The notes under the pieces were generated by a model. That model searched no databases and was not told where the DNA came from. It saw only the letters and a program-made list of their open reading frames with translations. DNA of 64,000 nt from contig OY729418.1 in assembly GCA_963422275.1 (NCBI GenBank), positions 620,001-684,000 of the forward strand. The letters are read 5' to 3'. Shown piece after piece: positions 36,192 to 44,512 of the stretch. Made by a program: the position numbers and the translations under genes. The first letter of the stretch is position 1; every line of letters starts with the position of its first letter. The DNA comes from G963422275 sp963422275 (lineage in GTDB: Bacteria > Pseudomonadota > Alphaproteobacteria > Rhodobacterales > Rhodobacteraceae).

Positions 36192-37382
36192 TTAGATGGT
36201 CCCTTTTTCCTTCAAAACCGCGACTTCCAGTTCGTCCAGAAACTCCGCCAGCGTCTCCTCGGTATGCTCGCCGACAATGGGTGCGGCCATCTTGGCGACG
36301 GCAGGGGTTTCGCTTAGTGAAATCGGGCATCTCAATGCTTTTACCGGCCCGGCCTTGCGGTGGTCCAGAGTGACCAACCTGTCGGAATCCGTGTTTATGA
36401 GCTCGTCCATGACTTCTCGAGACGTTCGAATCGGCGCGGCCCAGACATCCTCTTTCTTGAAGATGTCCATCCATTCAGCGGTTGTGCGAGACTTGATCAT
36501 CTTCGCGATTTGGCGTGTTGCGGCATCGCGGTCAGTCCATGAATCGAGCTTCGCGAGGCTCTCGTCGCCGATCAGTCGACCCAGCTTCTCCAGCGGGCAC
36601 ATGGCGATTGCAATCCATCCGTCCCGAGTCGAATAGCTCCCGTACGGTGCATCGTTCCAGCATGAAGCAACGCCAGCTTCGGACCGTTCGAGTTCGACGC
36701 CTTGGTTGAGCACGGCAAAATTTTCCTGCCCCATCGCCGCGAGCAGCGAAGAGAACAGATTTGCCTCGACTTTCTGGCCCACTCCGTGCCTGTCGCGAGC
36801 GATCAACGCAGCCAAGATCCCGATCGCAAGTGATTGGGAGGCTGCAAAATCGGCAACGGGGGTGCCGCAGGCAGTTGGCGGGTCACCCGCGCGACCGGTG
36901 TTGAACATCACTCCGCTCATGGCCTGGACCAGCATGTCCTGGCCCGGCCAGCCCTGGCTCGCCAATTGGCTGCCGGCACCCCAACCTGAGCCGGATGCGT
37001 AAATGATCTTGGGGTTCACTGACTTGAAGTCCTCGTAGCCGAGTCCCAGACGGTCCATCACGCCCGAGCGGAAATTTTCCGTCACCACGTCGCAATGCAG
37101 AGCGATTTTCAACAGCGCTGCTCGCCCCGCCTGGCTCTTCAGGTCAACAGTTACTGATCTCTTGTTGCGATTGAATGCATGGAACGCGGAGCTGTCGCCG
37201 CCCACGAACTTGCCGATCATTGGCATCGAGCGCATCCAGTCACCGCTCCCGGGGCGTTCGATCTTGATCACGTCGGCTCCAAGGTCCGCCAGCGTTTGGG
37301 TGCAAAGCGGCCCGAGCATCATTTGCGTGAAATCAAGCACCCGAATTCCTTCAAGGGCAGTGGGTGGACTTTGGCGTACCAT
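36192..37382 (-). CDS. Class III (CaiB/BaiF) CoA-transferase
   Basis: 396-aa family III CoA-transferase. I start at ATG 37382 (MVRQSPPTALEGIRVLDFTQ), where family similarity begins and which overlaps the stop of the upstream gene by one base (TGATG). The N-terminal GLRVLDF-type motif, DLGADVIKIERPGSGD, NRNKRSVTVDLKS and the catalytic aspartate in GQD149MLVQAMSG are present. It moves CoA from a donor (for example succinyl-CoA) to a carboxylic acid and so could activate the imported acid for the crotonase and dehydrogenase encoded downstream. Confidence 0.92.
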   Translation of the reverse strand: MVRQSPPTALEGIRVLDFTQMMLGPLCTQTLADLGADVIKIERPGSGDWMRSMPMIGKFVGGDSSAFHAFNRNKRSVTVDLKSQAGRAALLKIALHCDVVTENFRSGVMDRLGLGYEDFKSVNPKIIYASGSGWGAGSQLASQGWPGQDMLVQAMSGVMFNTGRAGDPPTACGTPVADFAASQSLAIGILAALIARDRHGVGQKVEANLFSSLLAAMGQENFAVLNQGVELERSEAGVASCWNDAPYGSYSTRDGWIAIAMCPLEKLGRLIGDESLAKLDSWTDRDAATRQIAKMIKSRTTAEWMDIFKKEDVWAAPIRTSREVMDELINTDSDRLVTLDHRKAGPVKALRCPISLSETPAVAKMAAPIVGEHTEETLAEFLDELEVAVLKEKGTI

Positions 37383-38527
37383 CAAGATTTTCTCTCGTCT
37401 GAAGCTGCAGTTTGACTCTCGTAAAGCATTTCCAGTTCGTCCACTATACTCGGCGCAGGGATCTTGTTCCTCAAGCAGTTGACAAGCACCATTCCAGCCT
37501 TCGTCTGGAAAGTGGGCCACCAATGGGCAAGCGGACGCACGAACGCGGCTTCCTGCGTTACGCGCGTGCGGAAAAAGAAATCGTCAGCGGCAGAATTGGC
37601 GACAGGATCTTCCCACGCCGCGAGGCCGGCCGGCTGGCCGCCGTTCCTTCCGGCGAGCAGCTGCCCTTCGTCGCAACAATACCAACTCGCAAACCTGACG
37701 GCACTTTCCTTGCGTTCGGACATTGACGACACTGCCATTCCGGCCCCGCCCAGCAGGCTGCCGCTACCGCTTGGCGGCGACCCGAAACGCCAGCCACCAT
37801 GTTCAGGCTTGGTCCGCCCAGCATAACCGAACGTGAATGGGATGTAGGCAATGTCAGGTTTCGACAGAGCGTAATGAAACAGGGCCTGTGGCGTGAAACT
37901 CCAGCAATCGCTTTCAACGTTTTCCGACAAGCACGATAGCAGCTTGCATGCCCGGATGGCCGCAGACCTGTCCGGAAACAGGAAAGAGCCTCCGTCCGGG
38001 GCGGCGCCTTCGCCGTCGGCAAGGCTCAGCAGGCATGAAATCGCGTCGGTATGATGGAGCGCGAATGCCACGGAGGCTGGCCGGAATTTCTGAAGATCGA
38101 AAACTTGTTCCCACGTCGTTGGTGCCTCGATGCCGAGCTTCTGCAACTGTGCTGGCCGAAAAGCGGAGACATGGCATGCTGCGTCGGACGCGAACGCAAC
38201 GGTGACGCCATTCACCACGAATGATTCCTGCGCTTTGCCGACGGCACGGTCAGCCACCTGCCGCATCTCGTCTTCACCTGCAAGAATGGCGAGCGGAACA
38301 ATGGCTTTCTCGTTCAGAGCCTGGGCGATGTGCGGATAATCGACAATCATCACGTCGCAGTGCGGGGAAAGCTCAATCAAGGGCTGATCGTTGAAAGCGG
38401 TTAACGGTCGCTTGGCAATCTGGACTTTGTCTCCTGTGCGTGCGCTCCACACTTCAGCTGCAGCTTGAAGTGGCTGTATGCATCGGGGATCGTCCCATGC
38501 AACAATTCGAAGTGTATTTCCAAGCAT
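37382..38527 (-). CDS. Extracellular-solute-binding-protein-like protein without signal peptide
   Basis: 381 aa from ATG 38527 (MLGNTLRIVAWDDPRCIQPL); an in-frame ATG at 38593 would add 22 residues that are not a convincing signal peptide. The fold resembles family 1 binding proteins: LQAAAEVWSARTGDKVQI, then SPHCDVMIVDYPHIAQAL and AFRPAQLQKLGIEAPTTWEQ, and the late GGQPAGLAAWEDP. With no export signal and a 1-nt overlap to a CoA-transferase gene, it may be a cytosolic sensor or ligand carrier rather than a transporter subunit. Similar genes are known beside CaiB-type transferases, but their role is unclear to me. Confidence 0.7.
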   Translation of the reverse strand: MLGNTLRIVAWDDPRCIQPLQAAAEVWSARTGDKVQIAKRPLTAFNDQPLIELSPHCDVMIVDYPHIAQALNEKAIVPLAILAGEDEMRQVADRAVGKAQESFVVNGVTVAFASDAACHVSAFRPAQLQKLGIEAPTTWEQVFDLQKFRPASVAFALHHTDAISCLLSLADGEGAAPDGGSFLFPDRSAAIRACKLLSCLSENVESDCWSFTPQALFHYALSKPDIAYIPFTFGYAGRTKPEHGGWRFGSPPSGSGSLLGGAGMAVSSMSERKESAVRFASWYCCDEGQLLAGRNGGQPAGLAAWEDPVANSAADDFFFRTRVTQEAAFVRPLAHWWPTFQTKAGMVLVNCLRNKIPAPSIVDELEMLYESQTAASDERKS

Positions 38528-38641
38528 GGCTATTCCGTTTGCTGTCTGCGCAAGATCATGACAAATCACCAAATTGAATGAAAGCCGTTTCATTCAATCT
38601 GCGGGTCCATCTGACCGGATGGCTCGCGATGCGGGTTGCGG

Positions 38642-38794
38642 TCACCCGTGGCTCTCTCGTGTCTTGCCCGTGATTCTTTTGCGATTGCCGGTCATGATTG
38701 CACGAGTGTTCAGCGCGAGACTAATCGACTCTTCGATTTCAAGCGCAGCCTCTCCTGGAGATTGCGTCAGAAGAGCACATTTCCAAGTCGGCAT
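38642..38794 (-). CDS. Possible small protein upstream of the binding-protein-like gene
   Basis: 50-codon frame from ATG 38794 (preceded by AAGGTAAGG): MPTWKCALLTQSPGEAALEI, then EESISLALNTRAIMTGNRKR, stop 38642-38644. It has the same orientation as the next gene and a plausible ribosome binding site, but no family is recognised. It could equally be the tail of a lost gene. Confidence 0.3.
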   Translation of the reverse strand: MPTWKCALLTQSPGEAALEIEESISLALNTRAIMTGNRKRITGKTRESHG

Positions 38795-39159
38795 CCTTAC
38801 CTTGCCGCGAATTGGCAAAGAAACTCGCGCTTGCTCGGCTTCCGGACAATTGCTCGACCCTCATGCAGGCATCGTGCGGTTGTTGTCCAAGCCGTTTGCG
38901 TTCACCTTCGCGTGGCAGGAAACCCGTGCACTGTGCGCAGTTTGGCTTCGAGCTGAATAAAGGCGATTCGGAGTTTACGGTCTCATTGCCAAGAAGAAGA
39001 GAAGGACGGCATCTCCTTACCGCTCCGCAACGCTAGCGCCGCCATCAGAACTTGGTTCTGACAGCCATCCATTCTGAAACATCCCCTCCTTGTTGGAGAC
39101 CTGGCCTCCAGCTCCGGCGGTTGGGCGGAAAAGAAGATTCCTCCTCGTTCCCGCCGTCG
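38795..39159. other. Intergenic region, nothing recognised
   Basis: Between the small frame and the 3' end of the fic gene; no gene, RNA or IS end is seen. Confidence 0.35.
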
Positions 39160-40191
39160 TCATCGGGTCAGCCCATCGGTCAGGATCTCGTGGATCTCCG
39201 GCTCTGGCCGACGATAGATGCCGTTGCTCGTCACCCCGCCGTTCGCATGCCGGTAGTGCGTACGGCCGGTCAGAATCAGTTCCGCCCGGCCGATGGCCGA
39301 TAGAGCGCGATCCTCGGAAAGCCTGCCGAGGTAGTCGACCAAGGCACGGAAGTTGCCCCCGTCGGCAAGTTCAAGGGCAGTGTAATAGTCTTGCTTTGCT
39401 TGTGTCCTAATCACCGGCGGGAACTCGCCTGCCTTTACGTATGGCAGCGACATCAGCAGCCGCGACATCCGCCCGTTGCCATCCTGAAACGGGTGGACCC
39501 TCACGAACTCGTGGTGCAGCCACGCCGCTTCCACCTCCGGCGCGAGATCCAGCCCCTGATGTCCGACATGGAATTCAAGGAACCGATCCACCTCCGACCG
39601 GACCTGTTCGGGCGGACAGTGTTCATGAACGAAGCCATCGTCCCGCAGCGGGTTGTTCGGTCTGACCTTGAACTCGCCCTTCCGCAGCGGGATTTCGGTC
39701 CGCAGCCTCGTGAACGGGTTGAACCCCGTCGCTGTCTCCTGATGCCGGGTCAGCAGCGCGTGCCACTCCTTCAGCGTGTGCGCCGTCAACGGCCGCTCTT
39801 CCCGCGCCTGCGCGAAAGCCATCTCCAACGCCGCTTCCTGGTCCTGGAGCAGCCCTTTCAACGTGTCGTCGGCGATGCCCGTCACCGAGTGCGAGCCGCG
39901 GACACCTTCGAAACCTTCCGCTATCAGGGTTTCGGTGACCCCCCTTCGAAGCAGGTAGAGGCTTTCCACCTGGCCGGTCTCAATGGCGAACGCCCGTTTC
40001 TGCTCGGCAAGCCAAATGTCCATCGCCGACCTGTCAATCTCCGGGTCCTCCAGCCGCGTGCGAATCCGGCGCCAGCGGCTAGCGGCCTCGCGGGCACCGC
40101 GGTGGCTCCAGCCATGCATCTCCGGCGCCAAGTCGCGTACCGGGCGCCAAGTCGCTCTGGCCGGCTTTTTCGCTTCGTCAGCCACTGCCAC
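39160..40191 (-). CDS. Fic domain protein (probable AMPylating enzyme)
   Basis: 343-aa Fic protein starting at GTG 40191 after GGGGGAG. The complete active-site motif is H233-PFQDGNGRMSR244, preceded by a helical Fic_N-like region. An IETGQVESLYLL helix near residue 70 corresponds to the position of the inhibitory alpha helix in class II Fic proteins, but the glutamate context (AIETGQ) differs from the usual S/TxxxE(G/N). The C-terminal ~70 residues may be a winged helix. Such enzymes transfer AMP to Tyr/Thr of target proteins; the target is unknown. It stands alone. Confidence 0.9.
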   Translation of the reverse strand: MAVADEAKKPARATWRPVRDLAPEMHGWSHRGAREAASRWRRIRTRLEDPEIDRSAMDIWLAEQKRAFAIETGQVESLYLLRRGVTETLIAEGFEGVRGSHSVTGIADDTLKGLLQDQEAALEMAFAQAREERPLTAHTLKEWHALLTRHQETATGFNPFTRLRTEIPLRKGEFKVRPNNPLRDDGFVHEHCPPEQVRSEVDRFLEFHVGHQGLDLAPEVEAAWLHHEFVRVHPFQDGNGRMSRLLMSLPYVKAGEFPPVIRTQAKQDYYTALELADGGNFRALVDYLGRLSEDRALSAIGRAELILTGRTHYRHANGGVTSNGIYRRPEPEIHEILTDGLTR

Positions 40192-40389
40192 TCCCCCTTT
40201 GAAGTCCCCGCTTGCTCTCCTGATATCATCCGCTGCCGAATCACAAAACCTCCGGCGGCTGCATCAAGGGATTCCGGTCGCCCACGAACGGTCTCGTGAG
40301 GGTTAGCACCTGCCTAAGCAGAGAATATCGCGCTTCGAAACAAGAGATGATTCCGCGAACCTTCGCGGGTGCAAGACTTAACTTCAAAA

Positions 40390-40992
40390 TCACTCCAGAA
40401 GGTTCTCGCCGCCATCGTCCATCTTCGCCGGGCGTACCCAGTATCGGTACTGTGGGGTCCATTCCTCTCCGCCAATGCCGGCGAGAGCGAGCAAGTTCCA
40501 CATGGCGCAGTAGATGTCTCCGGGACCGAAGACCGCGCCGTTCTTCCGAAACACTTGGTCTCCCTTTCGCTCGTAGACTACGACGCCAGGCATGTTGTCA
40601 GAGTCCGCCATTACGGCTTGATCGAGAATGTACTTGCTGCCGCCATGAGAGGCTAGCCGGAAGCGCCAGCCGCGTGAATTCGCGAAATCGCGCTGGATCC
40701 TTGGCGTATCCTTGGACAGCAACACCACTGACATGGCGGCTTCCAAGTGCGGCAAGATGCCATTGAAGCCGTCTGCCCACAACGTGCAGTAACGGCATCC
40801 TTGGCCCATATTGTGGATTGCAAGCAACTTCTGCTTGTCGCCGAACAGGTCGAGCAGGGACGCTTCGCCGTTCATTGTTTGAAACCGATAGTTCGGCACA
40901 AGCTTCGGCACCGTTGCCGAGCGCAGTTCGTTCAGCTTTGCCGTAAGCTTGAATATCTGCTGTTCAATTTCAGCGATTTCCTCGTCCGACAT
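40390..40992 (-). CDS. DUF899 thioredoxin-like protein
   Basis: 200-aa protein of the DUF899 thioredoxin-fold family. The diagnostic segment is LLAIHNMGQGCRYCTLWADG, with a CxxC at the active-site position, followed by SVVLLSKDTPRIQRDFANSR and GWRFRLASHGGSKYILD. The N-terminus is a short helical extension (EIEQQIFKLTAKLNELR). The family is thought to be redox-active but is not characterised. Frame intact; no operon partners. Confidence 0.88.
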   Translation of the reverse strand: MSDEEIAEIEQQIFKLTAKLNELRSATVPKLVPNYRFQTMNGEASLLDLFGDKQKLLAIHNMGQGCRYCTLWADGFNGILPHLEAAMSVVLLSKDTPRIQRDFANSRGWRFRLASHGGSKYILDQAVMADSDNMPGVVVYERKGDQVFRKNGAVFGPGDIYCAMWNLLALAGIGGEEWTPQYRYWVRPAKMDDGGENLLE

Positions 40993-41517
40993 GGTAAAAT
41001 CTCCTCGCGATTCCTATTTTGCTTGGGATTGTTGATCGTCTTGCTCGCGACCCGACGGCGTCTGGCAACCACTCGAAAGCCCGATAGAGAAGACACGGGG
41101 ATACAGGTTGATCACAACAGCCTTGCCGACTCTATGCACCATAGATAGACACATTCCAAGCTTAGCGACGCATTCCCTCCTGATCAAGCCAACATACTGG
41201 CTTGAGCGCGATCCTTATTCGGCGGGCTTAAACTACCGCATGATTTTCAGTGTTCCGCTATCGTTGCGCAACAAATGCCCGAGATGAACTGACTTTCGAC
41301 AATCCATTGTTTAGATACTATTTTTCCATTCCACCACTCTATTGTCTGCCGCAATGGCACCCCTCTGCCACATCGGGCGATTCTTCGACCGCGCAAGGGC
41401 GTCTTTCATGGTCCGGCTTCGCCGCCGGTATCCCGTGAATTGGCGAATGCTTCTTCTGCCGGATTAACCATTCAGATACTCCTCACCGGTTGCACGGCCC
41501 GGTTTTTGCGAGGCAAT
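40993..41517. other. Unassigned AT-rich stretch
   Basis: No gene is recognised; frames are short and without family resemblance. Confidence 0.35.
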
Positions 41518-41935
41518 CTAGCCACGTGCAGATCTCTTGTCGGGGCAGAAAGACCGTATGTCCCCTTGCCAGATTACCAGAGCTTGAATGAGCAGCGACC
41601 TGGCGCAGGTTCCGGCGGTATAGAGTTCGTCCACGACCCAAAGCACGCCGTGTACATGCAAGCTGTTGTCAATAGCGACTTTACGGAGCAGAGCGTCGCC
41701 GGTCAGCAGGATGCCACGGTGAGCTAGTGCAATAAACACAGCAGAAGCAGTCATTGGCAGCGAGGGCAGGATTGCGCTTCTTGATTGCAAGGGTCTGATC
41801 AGCTTCGTCCGATGTCAGATCGTGAGTGATCATGCTGGCAGCATCGAGGTGTCGCTACTGCTGCTTGGAGAAGTCGAGGACTTCGAACACACGCACCGAC
41901 AGCAGAACGACTTATGGCAGGGCAAACCACAGAGC
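41518..41935 (-). pseudogene. PIN-domain toxin (VapC-like) remnant
   Basis: The minus strand reads, with an in-frame stop and a shift, RVFEVLDFSKQQ, LAIKKRNPALAANDCF and then ALAHRGILLTGDALLRKVAI, HVHGVLWVVDELYTAG. NDCF and LLTGD are typical of PIN nucleases of the DUF3368 kind. The N-terminus is missing and the gene is cut at 41940 by the IS-C insertion. No antitoxin gene remains beside it. Confidence 0.6.
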
Positions 41936-42142
41936 ACGGCTAGGGAACCTCTGATTTGGAGGTTTTTTTTGGGGTTTGCTGCGGAATTTGCCCTTCCCGG
42001 CTGCACCGGTCGTTTTTCGGCGGTCCGGAAGCCGCAAATGCGCGTTTTCGGGGCGAAACCGCCGCCGGTTCAGCCCCCGCAGGGCCGGTCCGGCAAATTC
42101 CGGACACGCTGATCCCTTGTCACGACAGGTGCGGCTGGGCAA

Positions 42143-43103
42143 TCATCAGGTTCGAGAAGCCCATAAGCAGCGCAAGCCGCTGCACGTTCTTGTCCAAACC
42201 CCGATAGCGAACCATGTCGCAGCCGAACACCCGCTTGATGATCCGGAACGGATGCTCCACCCGGGCCCGCACCCGGGCCTTCGCCTTCTCCGCCTTGGCC
42301 GCGGCGCTGGCTCGGGGGCATGGCAATCTGCCACGAAACATCGCGATGCGCGTGCTCCGCGCGCTTGCCAATCCCGCGATATCCGGAGTCACCCCGGACT
42401 TGCTCCTCCTCGCCGTGCAGAAGCTTGCCCGAAGGCGTCAGGTCGCGACGTTGGCGGCCGTTCCCTCCAGATGGTGCACCAGACCCCGGGTGTCGGTGCC
42501 GATGTGCAGCTTCATCCCGAAATGCCACCGGTTCCCCTTCTTCGTCTGGTGCATCTCCGGATCGCGGGCGTTGCTCTCGTTCCTGGTCGACGATGGCGCC
42601 GAGATGATGGTGGCGTCAACGATGGTGCCCTTCTTCAGCAAAACCCCCCGCTCGGCCAGGTGATCCCTGATATCCCGAACAGCTGCTGCGCCAGTCCGTG
42701 GTTCTCCAGCCGATGGCGGAACTCGGGATCGTCGTCTCGTCCGGAACCTTCTCAAGCACCGCCCCGGCAAAGCGCCGGATGCTCTCCGCCTCGCAAGCTG
42801 GTCCTCCATCAGCGGATCGCTCAGATTGTAAAACAGCTGGACGCAGTGCACGCGCAGCATCACCGACAGCGGATACGGCTGTCGGCCCTTGCCGCCGCCC
42901 TTCGGATACACCGGCGCAATGCGAGCCTCCAGGCGTTCCCAGGGGATCAGGCCGTCCATCCGCTCCAGAAAGATCTCGCGGCGCGTCTTGCGCTTCTTGC
43001 GATCGCATTGGAGGCTGGCAAAGGTCAATTGCCGAAGGCGCTGCATGTCAAAGGCGTGGCGCAAGACAGCGGACACGCACCGGATGCGCAATGCAACGCC
43101 CAA
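42143..43103 (-). pseudogene. IS-C transposase (several frameshifts)
   Basis: DDE transposase of the IS5 group, read on the minus strand: MQRLRQLTFASLQCDRKK (near 43045), PWERLEARIAPVYPKGGGKG, MLRVHCVQLFYNLSDPLMED, VPDETTIPSS, TIVDATIISAPSSTRNE, MHQTKKGNRWHFGMKLHIG and the tail HPFRIIKRVFGCDMVRYRGL to LGFSNLMIAQPHLS. The segments lie in different frames, so the copy is dead, but the order is complete. Copies at 7.5, 10.7 and 62.1 kb are worse preserved. Confidence 0.8.
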
Positions 43104-43113
43104 AATCAGGCTA

Positions 43114-44138
43114 ATTGCTTATGCACATGGTTCCTGCGATACAAGATGTTGTGTTCGGGATGTCGGATGATGGAATGTTCGCATGACATTCTTGATGTGG
43201 AACCATCCGATGACCGAAATCCCCACCAGTCTCATCGCCTTTCAACGCCTGTTCCCCGACGACGACGCCTGCGCCCGGTGGCTCATCGCCGCCCGATGGC
43301 CGAACGGCTTCCGGTGTCCCGCCTGCGGCCACGATCGCGGGTGGGAGTTGAAGACCAGGAAGCACAGCTTCGAGTGCATCCGTTGCCATCGGCAGACCTC
43401 GGCCACCGCCGGCACCCTGCTGCACCGAACCAAGCTGTCGCTCGCGACCTGGTTCTGGGCCGCCTGTCTGATGGCCACTCATTCCAATGGCATCTCCGCC
43501 CTGCAGTTGCAGAAGCGGCTCGGGATCGGGTCATGTCGCAGTGCCTGGATGCTCGCCGCCAAGCTTCGCCGGGCCATGGTCAACCCCGAGCGCAGCCCGC
43601 TGTCCGGTCTGGTCGAGATCGACGAGGCCAGCCTGCCGCAGCGCGACAAGGGCGCGCCGCCGGGGCCGGGGCGCAGCCCCGAAGGCAAGATTCCGATCGC
43701 CGGCGCGGTCGAACGCGGCGACGGCGACACGCCGGGCCGCCTGCGGCTGGCCACGATCCGGTCCTGCAGCGCCAAGGATCTCGGCAGCTTCGTTGTGCGC
43801 AACACCGCCGCAACCGCGACCATCAAGACCGACGGCTGGAGAGGCTGCAGCGCGGTGCCTCGGGACCGCCACCAGCCCCATGTCGTCGGCGACAGGCCGG
43901 CCCATGAAGTTCTCGCCTGGATCCACACCGCGTTCTGCAACCTCAAGGGCTGGGCGCGGGGCGTCTGTCACGGGCTGCGCGCCAAGCGCCTCCAGACCTG
44001 TCTCGACGAGTTCGTCTTTCGTTTCAATCGGCGCCGAAATCGCCACGCCGCCTTCCTGTCCCTGTTCCTGCAGGCGCTGCGCGCCAAACCTCATCCCTGC
44101 CACATCTTGATCAAACCGGAACCAAATGCATAAGCAGT
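43114..44138 (+). mobile_element. IS-D: complete IS1595-family insertion sequence
   Basis: 1025 bp with inverted ends ATTGCTTATGCACATGGTTCC and, complemented, ACTGCTTATGCATTTGGTTCC. It is flanked by the exact 8-bp duplication TCAGGCTA (43106-43113 and 44139-44146), the size usual for IS1595. It carries one intact transposase gene and may be active. A half copy lies at 6869-7472. Confidence 0.93.
43210..44133 (+). CDS. IS1595-family (ISXO2-like) transposase, intact
   Basis: 307 aa from ATG 43210 (MTEIPTSLIAFQRLFPDDDA); the open frame starts at 43183 but that ATG precedes the family start. The N-terminal zinc ribbon is C-PAC-GHDRGWELKTRKHSFEC-IRC. The DDE-type core has GLVEIDEASLPQRDKG, TIKTDGWRGCSAV and HTAFCNLKGWARGVCHGL, so the last acidic residue is replaced by N as in many IS1595 transposases (DDN). 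The tail FVFRFNRRRN is typical. It is the best preserved transposase in the window. Confidence 0.9.
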   Translation: MTEIPTSLIAFQRLFPDDDACARWLIAARWPNGFRCPACGHDRGWELKTRKHSFECIRCHRQTSATAGTLLHRTKLSLATWFWAACLMATHSNGISALQLQKRLGIGSCRSAWMLAAKLRRAMVNPERSPLSGLVEIDEASLPQRDKGAPPGPGRSPEGKIPIAGAVERGDGDTPGRLRLATIRSCSAKDLGSFVVRNTAATATIKTDGWRGCSAVPRDRHQPHVVGDRPAHEVLAWIHTAFCNLKGWARGVCHGLRAKRLQTCLDEFVFRFNRRRNRHAAFLSLFLQALRAKPHPCHILIKPEPNA

Positions 44139-44164
44139 TCAGGCTATATTCAGAGGTTCCTTAG

Positions 44165-44512
44165 ATGTCACTGGATATCCAAGACAGCGATTCCAGGAAC
44201 AGTTCATACGCCATGGTCTTGTTCCACCCCGAATTCGATTGGTATCCGAGTCTCGCCTTGGCTTTCTGTCGCTGGTCAAACAGCTGGGCACTGTCTGCAC
44301 CTTCCCGGTCCGACCGCTAGATGAGTTGAACTTTTCCTGCAGCATTGCCTGCAGTCCGGTGCAAGAAAAAGCCGAAGCCCTTGACAATCTCGATGACGGG
44401 CCGGGCCGGTCAATCGTTGACACCGCAGGCACGAAGCTCGCTTTCTGCATCAGGTACAAATTTACGATTGCAGTTCGGGAATGGGGAATGGGCAAAGAGC
44501 GACATGCAAAGG
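44165..44512. other. Unassigned sequence between IS-C composite and ASST-like gene
   Basis: A minus-strand reading QRQKARLGYQSNSGWNKTMA then YELFLESLSWISSDI ends at 44165 exactly at the IS-C target, and could be the tail of a lost gene. Otherwise nothing is recognised. Confidence 0.3.

Larger units (their letters stand above)
41944..44160 (-). mobile_element. IS-C copy with IS-D nested inside (composite)
   Basis: Outer ends GGAACCTCTGATTTGG (41944) and TATTCAGAGGTTCC (44160) with CTAG (41940-41943) and TTAG (44161-44164) flanks. IS-C sequence runs 41944-43113 and resumes at 44139; the gap is filled by the 1025-bp IS-D with an exact 8-bp duplication TCAGGCTA. Uninterrupted IS-C at 63.1 kb has the same junction once, which proves the insertion. 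Confidence 0.92.

Noticed and set aside
39391..40299. 302-codon open frame on the plus strand
   Set aside because: Antisense to the Fic gene with its complete HPFQDGNGRMSR motif.
41976..43907. 643-codon open frame on the plus strand across the IS-C/IS-D composite
   Set aside because: It is antisense to the IS-C transposase in its first half and an off-frame reading of the IS-D transposase in its second half; no family sequence in this frame.
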